A DNA stretch of 64,000 nt, taken from Ligustrum vulgare (Eukaryota > Streptophyta > Magnoliopsida > Lamiales > Oleaceae). This document shows positions 1-11,040 of this stretch, piece after piece; position 1 is the stretch's first letter, and the number at the start of each line of letters is the position of its first letter. Made by a program: the position numbers and the translations under genes. The stretch lies in the NCBI GenBank assembly GCA_963555705.1, contig OY743168.1, forward strand, positions 93,226,925 through 93,290,924, given 5' to 3'. The notes beneath the pieces were generated by a model. The model searched no databases, was not told the DNA's origin, and saw only the letters and a list, made by a program, of their open reading frames with translations.

Positions 1-420
1 AACATGAGTATTGGTCACCTATTATAAGGAATTCTAATTCACTTTTCATAAATATTTGTAATACATTCTACTCAACAGGACATAAGTTCTCATATATAAA
101 TTGTATATTTTAGGATTAGATGATATGGAATTAAGGTATGAATAATATAGAAGAACTATGAGTACATTTTGTGTACTCCAATTCCATCTATTTTGTATAT
201 CTGCTTATATATGATATACACTAGGATGGCCTCAATTATTTGGTGGAATATGTTATATTAATTTTAGCTAAGTGGATGAGAAGATTATGAATTACATATT
301 AGTTGCTTAAAAAAAAAAAAAAAAGTTAGACTGATTTGATTTTGATTTGTTACTTGTTAAACATAGTTGGAGCTACATCGATAATATCTCCACATGTATT
401 GATTAATTGCTTTAGCATGT
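1..420. other. AT-rich intergenic sequence
   Basis: No gene is visible. The stretch is AT-rich and contains a run of about 15 A near 309-325. It is the flank into which the first family A LTR (from 421) is inserted. Confidence 0.6.
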
Positions 421-1653
421 TGATAAGTGCTTTATTAGCACTTATTCAGTTCACTATTGTTCTATTTTATTATTAGTTTGATCTTATTAAAGTATTTTTA
501 ATGCATTTTTATGTTTTATGTTATGTAGGATCATAAAGGACGAAAAATGACCAAAATGCACTTAAGAATGAAGTTGGGGACCAATGTTGTAAATAATTTA
601 TGGCCGTAACATTAACATTCACAGCTGTAAGTCATTATCATGTGCAAGTGTGAAAAAGGGCAGAAACTCATTTACAGCCGTAACTTCCATATTTACGGCC
701 GTAATTTCAAAACACAGAAAAATTTCCAGAAACTCATTTACGACCGTAACACCAAAGTTTACGGTTGTAATTTCTACGCGGATTTCTTTCCTTCCAGATT
801 TCATAACCTATCTTTGGTATTTCTTGAGCCCAACCATAGGGCACGTGTTTGTGGCTATAAAAAGGAAAATTCACAACATAATTAATAAGGGTTAAAAAAA
901 ATTTATTGATTAAGGACGGCTAATTCTTGGAGCTTGGAAGAGAAAAATATTGGAGAAGAAAGTGAACAAGATGCACGAATTCTGGATTTTTTTCATGGCT
1001 ATACTTGGCTAGACTTCTTCACCAAGTTCAAAAGGGGATGTTGTATTTCAATTACTTTGTTCATCACTTTTCCAAACTAGTAACGTAGTTCTAATTTCTC
1101 TACTTTGATTGTTGGATTTTTATGCGCTTCAATTCAATCAATGTAATAATTATTTGATTAAGGCCTTATCTTATAATTTATTGTATTGAGATTTGCTATT
1201 TTGAATGATTGGATTCGTAATTGTCATTTTGTTCAAATTCTAGTAGGAAGTGGGATTTTGGTATTTCCATGGAAAAATCCAACTTAGGTTGATCGTCTCG
1301 AGCTTGTGTGATTGATAATCTAATTCGCCTTCATTCTTCTAGAACTTATATAGTTGTTGTCTTAAATCTAAAGAGCTTGTTTTAGGTTATTCAATAGTTA
1401 ATGTTTAATTAGAAAGTTTATTCTAATTAAATGCAATTCAGGGAGAATAAGAATAGTTAGAACTTATTAAATATTTACGGGTGATAAATCAAAGAAGAAA
1501 TTGAAATCGGGTTACTTGAAAAGTGATAACAGTGTGATAGAATACAACCAAACTTGATAATTAGGATTCATTAATAATTGATCTATATTCCATTCATTTT
1601 ATATGCTTATTTTATTGTTCAAGTTATTTATAATTTTCAAACTCAAATACCCC
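421..1653 (+). mobile_element. LTR of family A, copy 1, left part (split by element B)
   Basis: The stretch begins TGATAAGTGCTTTATTAGCA and matches the start of a second copy at 2368. Its missing right end lies at 8313-8447 and ends CGACACGCATCA. Both parts together give about 1368 bp, close to the 1489 bp of copy 2. A TATA box (CTATAAAAAGG) is at 855-865. Between 600 and 780 it holds a cluster of near-palindromes of the form TTACGGCCGTAA. An adjacent primer-binding site complementary to tRNA-Asp is seen beside copy 3 near 23362, which places the family among Athila/Tat-type Ty3/gypsy elements. The flanks (CATGT left, CAATG right) are not an exact target duplication. No internal region is present, so it is probably a solo LTR. 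Confidence 0.7.
600..780. repeat. Cluster of near-palindromic TTACGGCCGTAA motifs in LTR A1
   Basis: At least six imperfect copies of a 12-bp palindrome lie within 180 bp, some perfect (TTTACGGCCGTAA) and others changed at one or two positions (for example TTACAGCCGTAA, TTACGACCGTAA). They lie about 75-255 bp upstream of the LTR TATA box. Copy 2 has the same arrangement at about 2742-2850. They may be binding sites for a dimeric factor; this is inference. Confidence 0.6.
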
Positions 1654-1798
1654 TGCTGCACATCGTGCTGAGGTGGACAATGGGTCCAACACGAAGGACG
1701 TCAACACAGTCAACTCTCAACTTTCAATTGCATGACCGACCTCAATTTGAAGAGGGAGGTGATTCTGCAAAACCGAGGTGATTTCTTGTCGAGGTGAT
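1654..1798 (+). repeat. Left terminal region of element B (partial LTR)
   Basis: This region matches 7500-7665 with few differences, apart from a short duplication of the GCCGAGGTGATTT segment in the right copy. After 1798 the match stops and the 105-bp array begins, so the left LTR is rearranged or truncated. I could not find its inner boundary. Confidence 0.6.
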
Positions 1799-2367
1799 TT
1801 AGTTGATGATCCATAAGTACCTGTAAGATAGGATATCATCAACATTACAAGGCAATCAGTTTCAAAGGCGAGAAATACCTCCTTGAGAGGCAAAGCGAAG
1901 ACGTTAGTTGATGATCCATAAGTACCTATAAGGCAGGATATCATCAACATTACAAGGCAATCCGTCTCAAAGGCGAGAAAGACCTCCTTGAGAGGCAAAG
2001 CGAAGACCTTAGTTGATGATCCATAAGTACCTATAAGGCAGGATATCATCAACATTACAAGGAAATCCGTCTCAAAGGCGAGAAAGACCTCCTTGAGAGG
2101 CAAAGCGAAGACCTTAGTTGATGATCTATAAGTACCTATAAGGCAGGATATCATCAACATTACAAGACAATCCGTCTCAGAGGAGAGAAATACCTCATTG
2201 AGAGGCAAAGCGAAGACCTTAGTTGATGATCCATAAGTACCTATAAGGTAGGATATCATCAACATTACAAGGCAGTCCGTCTCAAAGGCGAGAAAGACCT
2301 CCTTGAGAGGCAAAGCGAAGACCTTAGTTGATGATCCATAAGTACCTATAAGGCAGGATATCATCAA
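1799..2367. repeat. 105-bp tandem repeat array, left segment
   Basis: Units start TTAGTTGATGATCC at 1799, 1904, 2009, 2114, 2219 and 2324, an exact 105-bp spacing. The last unit is cut at 2367 by a family A solo LTR and continues at 3857. Because 105 is divisible by 3, the - strand stays open as a run of 35-residue repeats ending in the sequence FETDCLV; this is an open frame by periodicity, not evidence of a gene. Confidence 0.9.
2363..2367. repeat. Target duplication ATCAA, left of solo LTR A2
   Basis: ATCAA directly precedes the LTR and is repeated at 3857-3861 right after it. The repeat unit resumes in register: offset 39 of the 105-bp unit on both sides. Confidence 0.9.
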
Positions 2368-3856
2368 TGATAAGTGCTTTATTAGCACGTATTTAATTCA
2401 CTTATTATTTTATTTTGTTATTGTTTTGATCCTATTGAAGTATCGTTTAATGCACTTTCATTTATTGTGCTACGTAAGGTTAAATGCAAAAAATCATGGT
2501 CAACGAAGGTTTGGGGTGAAGTTAGAAATCAAAAACCAACAAGGATTGTGATCATGAATTTTAGTCATAGATTGAACCTCAATTTGGTCATATAATACTT
2601 TCGAATTTGGGAAGATCTATTTCACAAAGAATTGTATATATTTAAGTTTTCTTTCCAATGCAACTTGAATCACCACAATCGGACTTCGGGAAAGAAATTT
2701 ATGACCAAAACATCGAACACAGACGCTTCTCGGCAGAGATGCACTTACGGCCGTAAATGACAAAGTTACGGTCGTAAATTCCAAATTCCGAAAATTTTCA
2801 GTAGCTCACTTACGGCCTTAAATGACAAAGTTATGGTCGTATCTTTCTCGCGAAGAAATTTCCTTATCTGATTCAATGTCAACCTTTGGTATATCTTTGG
2901 GGTAAAGCTATGACACAATTTTGGGAGTATTAAAGGAGCAAAATTACCACAAAAAGGAGGCTGGACATTGAGGAAAATTGAGAGCAAAATATAGAGCATT
3001 CTTGGGAGATTTTCAAGCTCAAGAATATCAATAACAATGGAATTCATGAAGCAACTTGAAGAATCTACCACAACCATGCTAGGCTAAATTCTATGTCTTG
3101 TTCAAAGGAGAAGTTATGTTAACTGGATTATATAATTTTCTTTTCCTACAAATTAGTAGCGTGAATTTATTCTTTTATTTCAATTTTTGGATTATTATAT
3201 TTTGAATGTTCAATTGAGTATATTTGATTAATAGTTTAATTTGGCCAATTGGATTATTGATCTTTGGATTCATGAATATGCTATGTTTAGATTCTTGATC
3301 CGTAATTGTTATTGAATATTTACTTTAGTAGTAAATAAATCTCGTGCATGTTTAGTAATAATTCAACTTGGATTGATTAATTCGAACTTGTGAAATTAAC
3401 GATCCAATTCAATCTATTCTTCTAGATTTTCATACTAGTCGTGCATTAAATCCTAAAAGTTTGTTTAGGATTGTCCGTGACTAGAATTGGTTAGACGAGC
3501 TTGTTTTAAATCAATACACATAAGGAAGAATTTAGATAATCAGAACTTGTTGATTATTTATGATTGATAATTGAATAGAGATATAAACACGTTACAAAGA
3601 AAAGTATAACATTAATTGAGGGTACAACCGAACCCGAGAACAAGATTAGTCCTATTTAATTATTTATTTTATGCATAATTTTCATTCAATTAATTCCAAA
3701 CAACAAAACCCCCCAAATTCTATTCTAATTGATTGAGCAACTAGATAAGTTCACCGTTCCTCGTGGGGTCGACCATTACTCTCGCTACTACATTACTAAT
3801 TAATATTTAGCGAGTAAGGAATTATTTATTATTTTGGTGCATTGCGACACTCATCA
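2368..3856 (+). mobile_element. Solo LTR of family A (copy 2) inside element B
   Basis: The LTR is 1489 bp, starts TGATAAGTGC, ends CGACACTCATCA, and is flanked by a perfect 5-bp duplication (ATCAA). Removing it and one duplication restores the 105-bp repeat exactly. It contains the same palindrome cluster as copy 1 (about 2742-2850) and the family-typical 3' end. No primer site, polypurine tract or coding region is attached, so it is a solo LTR formed by LTR-LTR recombination. It inserted after element B and its array existed. Confidence 0.9.
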
Positions 3857-4010
3857 ATCAACATTACAAGGCAATCCGTCTCAAAGGCGAGAAAGACCTC
3901 CTTGAGAGACAAAGCGAAGACTTTAGTTGATGATCCATAAGTACCAATAAGGCAGGATATCATCAACATAACAAGGCTACCCATCTCAAAGATGAAATAG
4001 ATACCCTTGA
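3857..4010. repeat. 105-bp tandem repeat array, right segment
   Basis: This is the continuation of the array interrupted at 2367. A further unit starts at 3923 and decays after about 4000 into a diverged copy containing AGGTCGAAGTTGACGATCC. Confidence 0.85.
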
Positions 4011-4050
4011 AAGGTCGAAGTTGACGATCCATAATTACATGTAACTACCA

Positions 4051-4240
4051 ACCGAGGTGATATATTACCGAGTTCCATTTTGCAAACGAGGTGTTTCGGT
4101 AGGAAAGATCGAGGTGATATATTACTGACCTCCATTTTGCAAACGAGGTGTTTCGATAGAAAAAACCGAGATGAATGTTTACCGACCTCCACTTTGCAAG
4201 CGAGGTGTTTAGATAAGAACAAACCGAGGTGAAAGATTTC
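4051..4240. repeat. 57-bp tandem repeat array
   Basis: Units containing CCGAGGTGATATATTACCGA start at about 4053, 4110, 4167 and 4225, spacing 57, 57 and 58 bp. The sequence theme (GAGGTG, GACCTCC, TTTGCAAACGAGG) is shared with the ends of element B. The - strand is open as 19-residue repeats through most of it. Confidence 0.8.
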
Positions 4241-4624
4241 CACCTCTGCATGTTATTTGAAGTGAATTATCATTTGAAAATTCCTTAAGTGTTCACTTCA
4301 TTTTTAATTCACCTCTGCATGTTATTTTAAGTGAATTAACATCTGAAAATTACTCAAGTGTTCACTTCGTTTTTAATTCACCTCTGCATGTTATTTGAAG
4401 TGAATTAACATTTGAAAATTGCTTAAGTGTTCACTTCGTTTTTAATTCACCACTGCATGTTATTTGAAGTGAATTAACATTTGAAAATTGCTTAAGTGTT
4501 CACTTCATTTTTAATTCACCTTTGCATGTTATTTGAAGTGAATTAACATTTGAAAATTGCTTAAGTGTTCACTTCATTTTTAATTCACATCTGCATGTTA
4601 TTTCAAGTGAATTAACATCTGATA
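4241..4624. repeat. 69-bp tandem repeat array
   Basis: Units begin CACCTCTGCATGTTATTTGA at 4241, 4310, 4379, 4448, 4517 and 4586, an exact 69-bp period with about 5.5 copies. It directly abuts the 57-bp array and lies just beyond the 3' end of the antisense gene. Confidence 0.9.
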
Positions 4625-4730
4625 TTCAGCTCGTTTGACTTTCAAGTATTCGACGCGAAAATAAAATTCTCTTTTCATTCAAAAAGCAGAAATAGAAATT
4701 ACAAGACAATATTGATCTAAAAATACCTAA

Positions 4731-7053
4731 CTATTCTTCAATGTTGATTGCTTTCTCCGGCAGGTTGGTTTGAGACTCAGAGAGTGGTGAGAGAAGGAAT
4801 TCTTTGTCAACCTCATCAGGCATCAGCTCCAGATATTTTTTATAGACCAGGTCGAACTTCTCCTTCAAGAAGGTTATATCCACTTCGAGTCGTTTAGTTT
4901 CCAGCTCCTCCACTATTTCTTTGAATGTGAGATAGTAAGTCTCATCCACGTCGTGTTCATACTCCACTGAGTCCTTGAACTTTTTGACGGCCTCTTTGTA
5001 GGAGCCCTGAACAGCGACCTCTAATTCTACCTTTTCCCACTTCAAACTAGCCTCGATGCTATTGGCCTCATCCAATTCCTTTAAAAGCCTCTCCTTTCCG
5101 CCCTGCAGTTGGACCACATTATCCTTTAAAGAGGCCACTTCCTCTCTTAAGGGAACCACTTCATCCTTGAACTTGGATAGTTCGAGGTTGGTCTCCTTCA
5201 GCTTGGCCATCTCATCCAGGGCCTCTTTCAGTTTGGCCTCTTCCTCATGTCTAGCTTTCACTTCCGCCTCAAACATGTTCTTGGGATCCTTGGCGAGCTT
5301 CCTGAACTTTATGGTGTCGAAGATCGCTTTGCTCAACCTAGATTGGCAAAGATAATTCAAAGTTTGGTCGACGTGAGCAGTGCTCGCTGCTAACAGGTCG
5401 TCCAAAGGCATGTCTTCATAGAATTTTTCTTGGCGGGGCGTCCAGGTCTTGGCTAGAACATCCATGGCCATCTTGGTCTACAGGGGGACTCTCATTAAGC
5501 CCACATGAGTCAGATTGGCCGAAGACCCAAATTCCCTATAAATCTTGGGGCGAGATCCTTTTAGAGAGCTCGCCAGTTCAGCTCTGACGGGGTGCAATCC
5601 CAAATATGAACCCTCAGCCTGCAGGGCTGGTTGGGAAGATCCTGCTTTGTCCCCAGAAGTTTGTGGAGGCGGAACTGGAATTGCTGGCCTCTCTTTTATG
5701 ACCTCGGCTCGTTTTGATTTCTTTTGAAGAGGCGGTTCAATTGGGTCCTCTCTGGGAGGAGATGAGGTTCTAGTCATTTGTTTCTGGGCTGCTCTCTTAC
5801 GAGCCTTTGCCTTGGCATTTGCGATTTTTTTTGCTTTTATTGACTCCATTTTTCTCTTGCCTTTACGAGTTGACATGGAAAGAAATGCAGAAATAAATTT
5901 TCTGCGTATACACCTCGGAAATATAAGGCATTGAATTTGGATTGTGGTGATCGAACACTTACACTTTGGAGGTGGCGGGTAATAGTCAGATGGATCAATG
6001 AAAGTGAGGGTAGATTCGAACAGACGTTCCTCGGTTAGAAACTCTTTAACCGACCTGTAATGGTCAGGTTGGTCCTTCAAGTTAATAATTCTTTCTACGA
6101 CTTTTGGGTCCAACTCTACCTCTCTCACCTTTGCAAAAAATGAGATGATTAATATTAGAACAATTTAGCTCGAAAATATCACAAGTATAAAAACTTACTG
6201 AATTTATCCCTATAGAACAATTTAGCTCGAAAATATCACAAGTATAAAAACTTACTGAATTTATCCCTATAGTGGACAGGAACAGTTAAGCTAACTGCAT
6301 CACTTCAATAGGGGCTCATCCAATTTCCCCCTACGAAGAACCATTTTTCTTTCCAAAAACGGACTGATTTAGGCAGATCAATCAATAGCCTTTGTCCCCC
6401 AAAGACTGACCTCTGCATTGCATAAAACCATCCCGTTTTCTTGCCATCAGCTCGAAACTGATAAGCGAAATTGAATTCGTCCACTGTGGGGTCATTGTAT
6501 CCCAAACGGTTGTAAAGAGAAATAAACCCAATGATGTACCTCCAACCGTTAAGATGAATTTGGGTGGGAGCTACACCCCAGGAGTGGAGGAAGTCAGTTA
6601 TGATAAATGAAAGTGGAAATCTGAGGTCTGCCTCAAGAATTTGGTAATTGGTCGCAACGCAACCTTTAGGTGGTTGGTCAGGTCGTTCATAACTTTCAGG
6701 GAGGAAGAAGTGGACATAACCAGGAATTCTGTATTTATTTTTCCAAGTGTTCAGTTCGTCCTCTATGGCTTCAGAACGAAAGTGCTTACAAGCAAAATCA
6801 GAACTATAATTAGTACAGGGGTCAGGTCGTTGGAACGTGGCTATAGAAGGATATCAAAAAGAACAGGCCAAAATTGAACTAGAAGGTGGTATTATAGCTA
6901 GAGGTTCAGTTTGTGGGATTTCCTTTTCATCCCCTTCATTTTGGAAGAGACACTAAGTTTCCCAACTTTCCTCCCAAGATACAGATAGTTCGGACTCTTT
7001 ACCTCTATTGTCCGACCTCACTCCACTTTCCTCAAAACTAACACTATCACTCA
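4731..7053 (-). pseudogene. Antisense spliced gene in element B, 'putative gypsy type transposon' family (decayed)
   Basis: Reading leftwards, a Met near 7053 opens an acidic N-terminus that soon meets a stop. Further along (about 6600-6257) comes a conserved domain with GWRYIIGFISLYN, GYNDPTVDEFNFAY, GWFYAM and FWKEKWFFVGGNWMSP, the pattern of plant 'putative gypsy type transposon' (PF04195-like) proteins. A strong donor GTAAGT follows at 6255; the next exon begins near 6128 (REVELDPKVVERI). A further intron is likely near 5890-5960. The C-terminal 246 codons (5471-4731) form a long coiled coil rich in K, E and L. Single stops break it at about 6308 and at 5475-5477, the latter separating two parts in the same frame. 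It is antisense to element B and has its own TATA. Its function is unknown. Confidence 0.6.
6157..6270 (-). repeat. 57-bp tandem duplication of an exon-intron junction
   Basis: A 57-bp segment beginning AGAACAATTTAGCTCG occurs at 6157 and again at 6214. It includes the splice donor of the antisense gene, giving donors at 6255 and 6198. Confidence 0.85.
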
Positions 7054-7263
7054 TCCTTAAACGTGACTAAACGGGCTGGGAACTTAGAAAAATAAAGTTG
7101 AAAACAAGAGAAATAGAGCAAAAATGTCAAAACGCCCTCACCTGATGTAAGTATTAACCTAGTCTGATCTGTCAATGAGGCGAACTACGGGTCGTGTGAA
7201 GAAACGATCTGGTCTTTGTAGAGAGAATTTTGGAGATTCAATAGGCTTCTTATGAGGAAGGTA

Positions 7264-7280
7264 CTCCTATTTATAAGAGG
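7264..7280 (-). promoter_or_regulatory. TATA box of the antisense gene
   Basis: On the - strand the sequence reads CTCTTATAAATAGGAGTACC, a good plant TATA box about 215 bp upstream of the Met at 7053. No other role for it within element B is apparent. Promoter activity is inferred. Confidence 0.5.
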
Positions 7281-7499
7281 AGGAGAGAGGGATGTCATTA
7301 ATCAGTCATAATGACAAGACTCGTTGTCATTAAAGAGGCGGCGACACTGGATCCGAGAATGACACACCATCCATGTGAAGACACCTGGAAATTGAAAGGG
7401 TGAAATATTAAAAGCAGACATCAATTGGTATACAGCTGGACAATGAGGGTTTCGAGATCCATCCTTAAATCTTTTTCGAACCGATCTCGAGGGGACATT

Positions 7500-8307
7500 T
7501 GTTGCATATCGTGCTCAGGTGGACAATGGGTCCAACACGAAGGACGTCAACGCAGTCAACTCTCAACTTTCAATTGCATGACCGACCTCAACTTGAAGAG
7601 GGAGGTGATTCTGCAAAACCGAGGTGATTTCTTGCCGAGGTGATTTCTTGCCGAGGTGATTTAGTTGACCGACCTCAACTTGAAGAAGGAGGTGATTTCT
7701 TTCCGAGGTGATTTAGTTGACCGACCTCAACTTGAAGAGGGAGGTGATTCTTTAAAACCGAGGTGATTTTGTGCCGAGGTGATATTGATCGAGGTGACTT
7801 TCGACCGAGGTAAAATGGCGGCACTGCTGAAACATCAAATCAGCCGAATTATGTGTCAGTAATCATGGTTATCTGTGATGTGTCAGTATAATCATTTGTT
7901 GTCATGTTGTCAGCAATGTCATTAGTCAATATCCATCACATACTGTAGAAGTGATATGTTGTAATAATTATGTTTTGTCTCCTCTCCTACTATAAATAAG
8001 AGACATAAATGCTTTTTGCAGGGACATGAAAAAAGAAAAACCTCTCAAAACTCTTGTCATTTGATTTCGTTGATTCGACCGGCAGTCAGATCAGTATCGA
8101 ACTGGACGTGAATTTATGCTATTGGGACTTCAATTCGCATTTGATTTGTTACTTATTTCAGTTCATTTGTTAGTTACAATTTATCTAAATGTTGTTCACA
8201 AAAGATAAGAGCTGAATACTTAGTCAAATTTTCAACAAATATATTTTTCGCTTGAACACTTGAAAAATCCCACTACCTTTGTTTCTTGACAAAAAGAGAC
8301 GTCAACA
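7500..8307 (+). repeat. Right (3') LTR of element B
   Basis: The LTR is 808 bp, TGTTGCATATCGTGC to GACGTCAACA. The first part holds several GAGGTGATTT / GACCGACCTCAACTT repeats; a TATA box (CTATAAATA) lies at 7990-7998. It is preceded by a purine-rich tract and followed by the ACCCC duplication. Confidence 0.75.
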
Positions 8308-8312
8308 ACCCC

Positions 8313-8447
8313 ATTGGTTTTAATTGACACGACACTATTTTTAGTTCACTGTTCCTCGTAGGATCGACCATTACTCTCGCTGCTACATTATTAATTAAAA
8401 TCTAATAAGGAATTAATTATTATTTTGATGCATTGCGACACGCATCA
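8313..8447 (+). mobile_element. LTR of family A, copy 1, right part
   Basis: This is the right end of the LTR interrupted at 1653. It matches 3722-3856 of copy 2, including GTTCCTCG and CGACCATTACTCTCGCT, and ends CACGCATCA. Confidence 0.75.
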
Positions 8448-9296
8448 CAATGTTTTGTTAATTTTCTTGACTCTCTATACTCTTATCTAAATATAACATC
8501 TAAATCAAAATAATTTAAGAATAAAAAAAATATACAATAACAAATGGAGATGTACATGAAAATTTTGGCATCCCCATCTTATCACAAGGATGGGATGGGG
8601 ATTTTACCTAGAAAACATAAATAATCAATTTAAATTGGTTTAAATAGTCGTCGAACACTCCCTAAGTGAGATTAAAGATCCCTTCAATAAATTAACTATT
8701 AATGGATATTATAATTTCTAGCTAAGTTTAAGAATACAATAAATATTAAATTTTAAAATAGCAAAATTTATATATTAATATGATACTCATTTTAAAGATC
8801 TCATCAAATTATATAATATGAAATCAAAAAAAAAAAAATTATTTTATTTATCAATATTAAAAAAATTAAAGAAGAAAGAAGAAAAGAAAAAAGAATAAGA
8901 TTTTGAAAAGAAAAAAAAAATCAGCTTAACATTACCACGTTATCCACTAAATTGCTAACCAAATTTAACATATAAGTTAACATGTGCTAAAAAAGATTTC
9001 CTCAACATTTTTTTTTAACATATCCATTGTACACATTTTTTCAACATCTTCTCAACTTACTTTGCTAACATGTGTTTTAGTCCAATCATTGTGGATGCTT
9101 AAAGGTAATTTTTTTTTTTTTTTTTTACAAATCAAAGAAGGTAATATTTTCGAAGAAAAATATGTGGTTGAAAAGTATTTATAAAAAATATTTGTTGTTA
9201 AAAATTAGTTTGAGAAAATGTGTCCTTATATAAAACAATAAAAGAGCCTAAGAGAATCACTAATCATTTCCCTATCCATCTAATATTCTCCATTAT

Positions 9297-10160
9297 TCAT
9301 GTACCTAGCCATATATTTGGGATTTAACATGTTCAACAAATTTGTTATTTCTCACTACCTTCGATAACGCTATAGCGGTTTATAAACCGATTTATTTATG
9401 ATTTTGAAATAAAATGTGTAGTTGAAAATTTTTAAGAGAGAAAATGTGTGTAGTTAAAAAGTGATTTGAAAAATTGTGTAATTTATAACTGATTTATAAA
9501 CCATTTACCAAACACTTGCTAAAATACACAAAATCCTACATATCCACTATTCATGTACCTAGCCTAATCACTATTCATTTCCTTGTTCATCTAATTTCAA
9601 TCCACTATTCATATACCTTGCCATATATTTGAGCTTTGACATATTCAACAAATTGGTTATTTCTTACCTCCGATTGATAACACTGTTTGATTTATAAACT
9701 GACTTATTTATGATTTTGAGGTAAAATATGTGATTGAAAATTGGAGAGAGAAAATATGTATGGATAAAAATTGATTTGAAAATTTGTGTAGTTTATAAAT
9801 CGATTTATAAACTATTTACCAAACACTTGGTAAAAAACACAAAATCAAACATATCCACTATTCATGTACCTAGCCATATATTTGGGCTTTGACATGTTCA
9901 ATAAATTGGTTATTTCTCACTCTAAAATACACAAAATCCTGCGTAAATTCTCATTTCTACCTCTATCAAGTGAATTCTCATTTCTATCTCACCACTTGAT
10001 CGAGAACACGTTTCTTCCATAAACCACTTTAAATTTTCTTCTAAAAACAATAAAAGAGCCTAAGGAAATCATTGTTCATTTCCCTGTTCATCTATTATTC
10101 ATCCAACTATTCATGTACTGGAGCCATATAAGTGAGCTTTGACATGTTCAACAAATTTGG
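9297..10160. repeat. Dispersed direct repeats carrying F1 MITE-like units
   Basis: A core beginning TCATGTACCTAGCCATATAT and containing GACATGTTCAACAAATT recurs near 9297, 9606, 9861 and 10101. Between the first copies are two F1 units (9376-9515 and 9690-9826) that begin with TTTATAAAC-type sequence, contain TTTATGATTTTGA and AAAAGTGATTTGAAAA-like stretches, and end ATTTACCAAACAC. Confidence 0.6.
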
Positions 10161-10920
10161 TTATTTTTTCCTCTAAAATACACAAAATCCAATATAAATT
10201 CTCATTTATACCTCTCAAATACACCAAAAAAAAAAAAAAGTCGAGAATTCTCATTTCTCTCTCACCACTTGATATGAAAACTCTTTTCCTCCATAAACCA
10301 TTGTAATTTTTCCTCTAAAAATCTTATGTGCACACATTTGGTGATAAATGGAGTAAGGGATGTTCGTATGACTTGGTTCGATTTATGCGGTGGTCCAAGT
10401 GAATATGTGTGATTCCTTCTGATTCATATGACTCCTCTTTATAAGATTTATGTATTTTCTTTTTAAAAAAAATAAAAAAAATCATACACAGTACATGTAT
10501 TAATGTTCTTCACTTTATCATCTCTTTATCTTGCAAGAAGGAATTATGTTAGCATTTGCATTCTAGAATGTGTCTTTCAATTTTAGGTATGGAGCATTTT
10601 TTAACTTTTCAATTACTTCTTCTCTGAAGGGGTTGAGACATCCAATATGTCTGTATACAAAGAGTTACAATAATTGATTTTCCTAAAATGTACTCTTATG
10701 TTGAAGCTCTTGTTAGGTACTCTTCACTTGAAAGTTCGACATTTTAGAATTTTTTAAATACTCTATTTACTGTAATCTCTATATTTAGCTTAATTTTTTC
10801 CCTTCTCACAATTTCAACTTCTCTAAGTGCATAGCACGTACCCCCACTAGTTTTGTGTATAAGCTTGTTAGGGGCTAAATAAGTTTACCAAATTACAAAA
10901 ATCTAATAACAATCTATTCT

Positions 10921-11040
10921 TTAAACTGTTTATAAAATAATTTATAACTACATAGTTTTTCAAATCAATTTTTATCCACACACCAAATTTACTTTTCATC
11001 CACATGTTTTACCTTGAAAACAATAAGATTCTATTTATAA
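10921..11040 (-). mobile_element. F1 MITE-like unit, inverted and diverged
   Basis: This is a reverse-orientation relative of the units at 9376 and 9690: TTTATAACTACATAG, TTTTTCAAATCAATTTTTA and CACATGTTTTACCTTGAAAA occur in the expected mirrored order. Confidence 0.45.

Larger units (their letters stand above)
1654..8307 (+). mobile_element. Element B: defective Tat-like LTR retrotransposon
   Basis: The element starts TGCTGCACATCGTGC, ends GACGTCAACA, and is flanked on both sides by ACCCC (1649-1653 and 8308-8312), a 5-bp target duplication interrupting LTR A1. The right LTR (7500-8307) has a + strand TATA box at 7990-7998 and a purine run (GAGGGGA, 7489-7495) just before it, as expected for a 3' LTR of a + strand element. 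The left end matches the right LTR only over about 145 bp. No gag-pol is visible. Inside are three tandem arrays and an antisense spliced ORF. Tat-lineage elements are known for extra or antisense ORFs and tandem repeats between pol and the 3' LTR, so B looks like such an element with gag-pol deleted. Confidence 0.7.

Noticed and set aside
640..895. Two 81-codon + strand frames in LTR A1
   Set aside because: They lie in the palindrome cluster and TATA region of the LTR; the repeated TTTACGGCCGTAA motifs create them.
1717..2388. 223-codon open frame on the - strand made of 35-residue repeats
   Set aside because: It is explained by the 105-bp tandem repeat, whose period is a multiple of three. 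No homology, no promoter, and the LTR insertion truncates it.
1799..4624. CRISPR-like regular repeats
   Set aside because: Units are directly adjacent without unique spacers, and the sequence is plant nuclear DNA with LTR elements.
421..8447. Treating 421-8447 as a single element with LTRs at both ends
   Set aside because: The left and right parts are the two halves of one LTR, shown by their match to the two ends of 2368-3856, not two LTRs.
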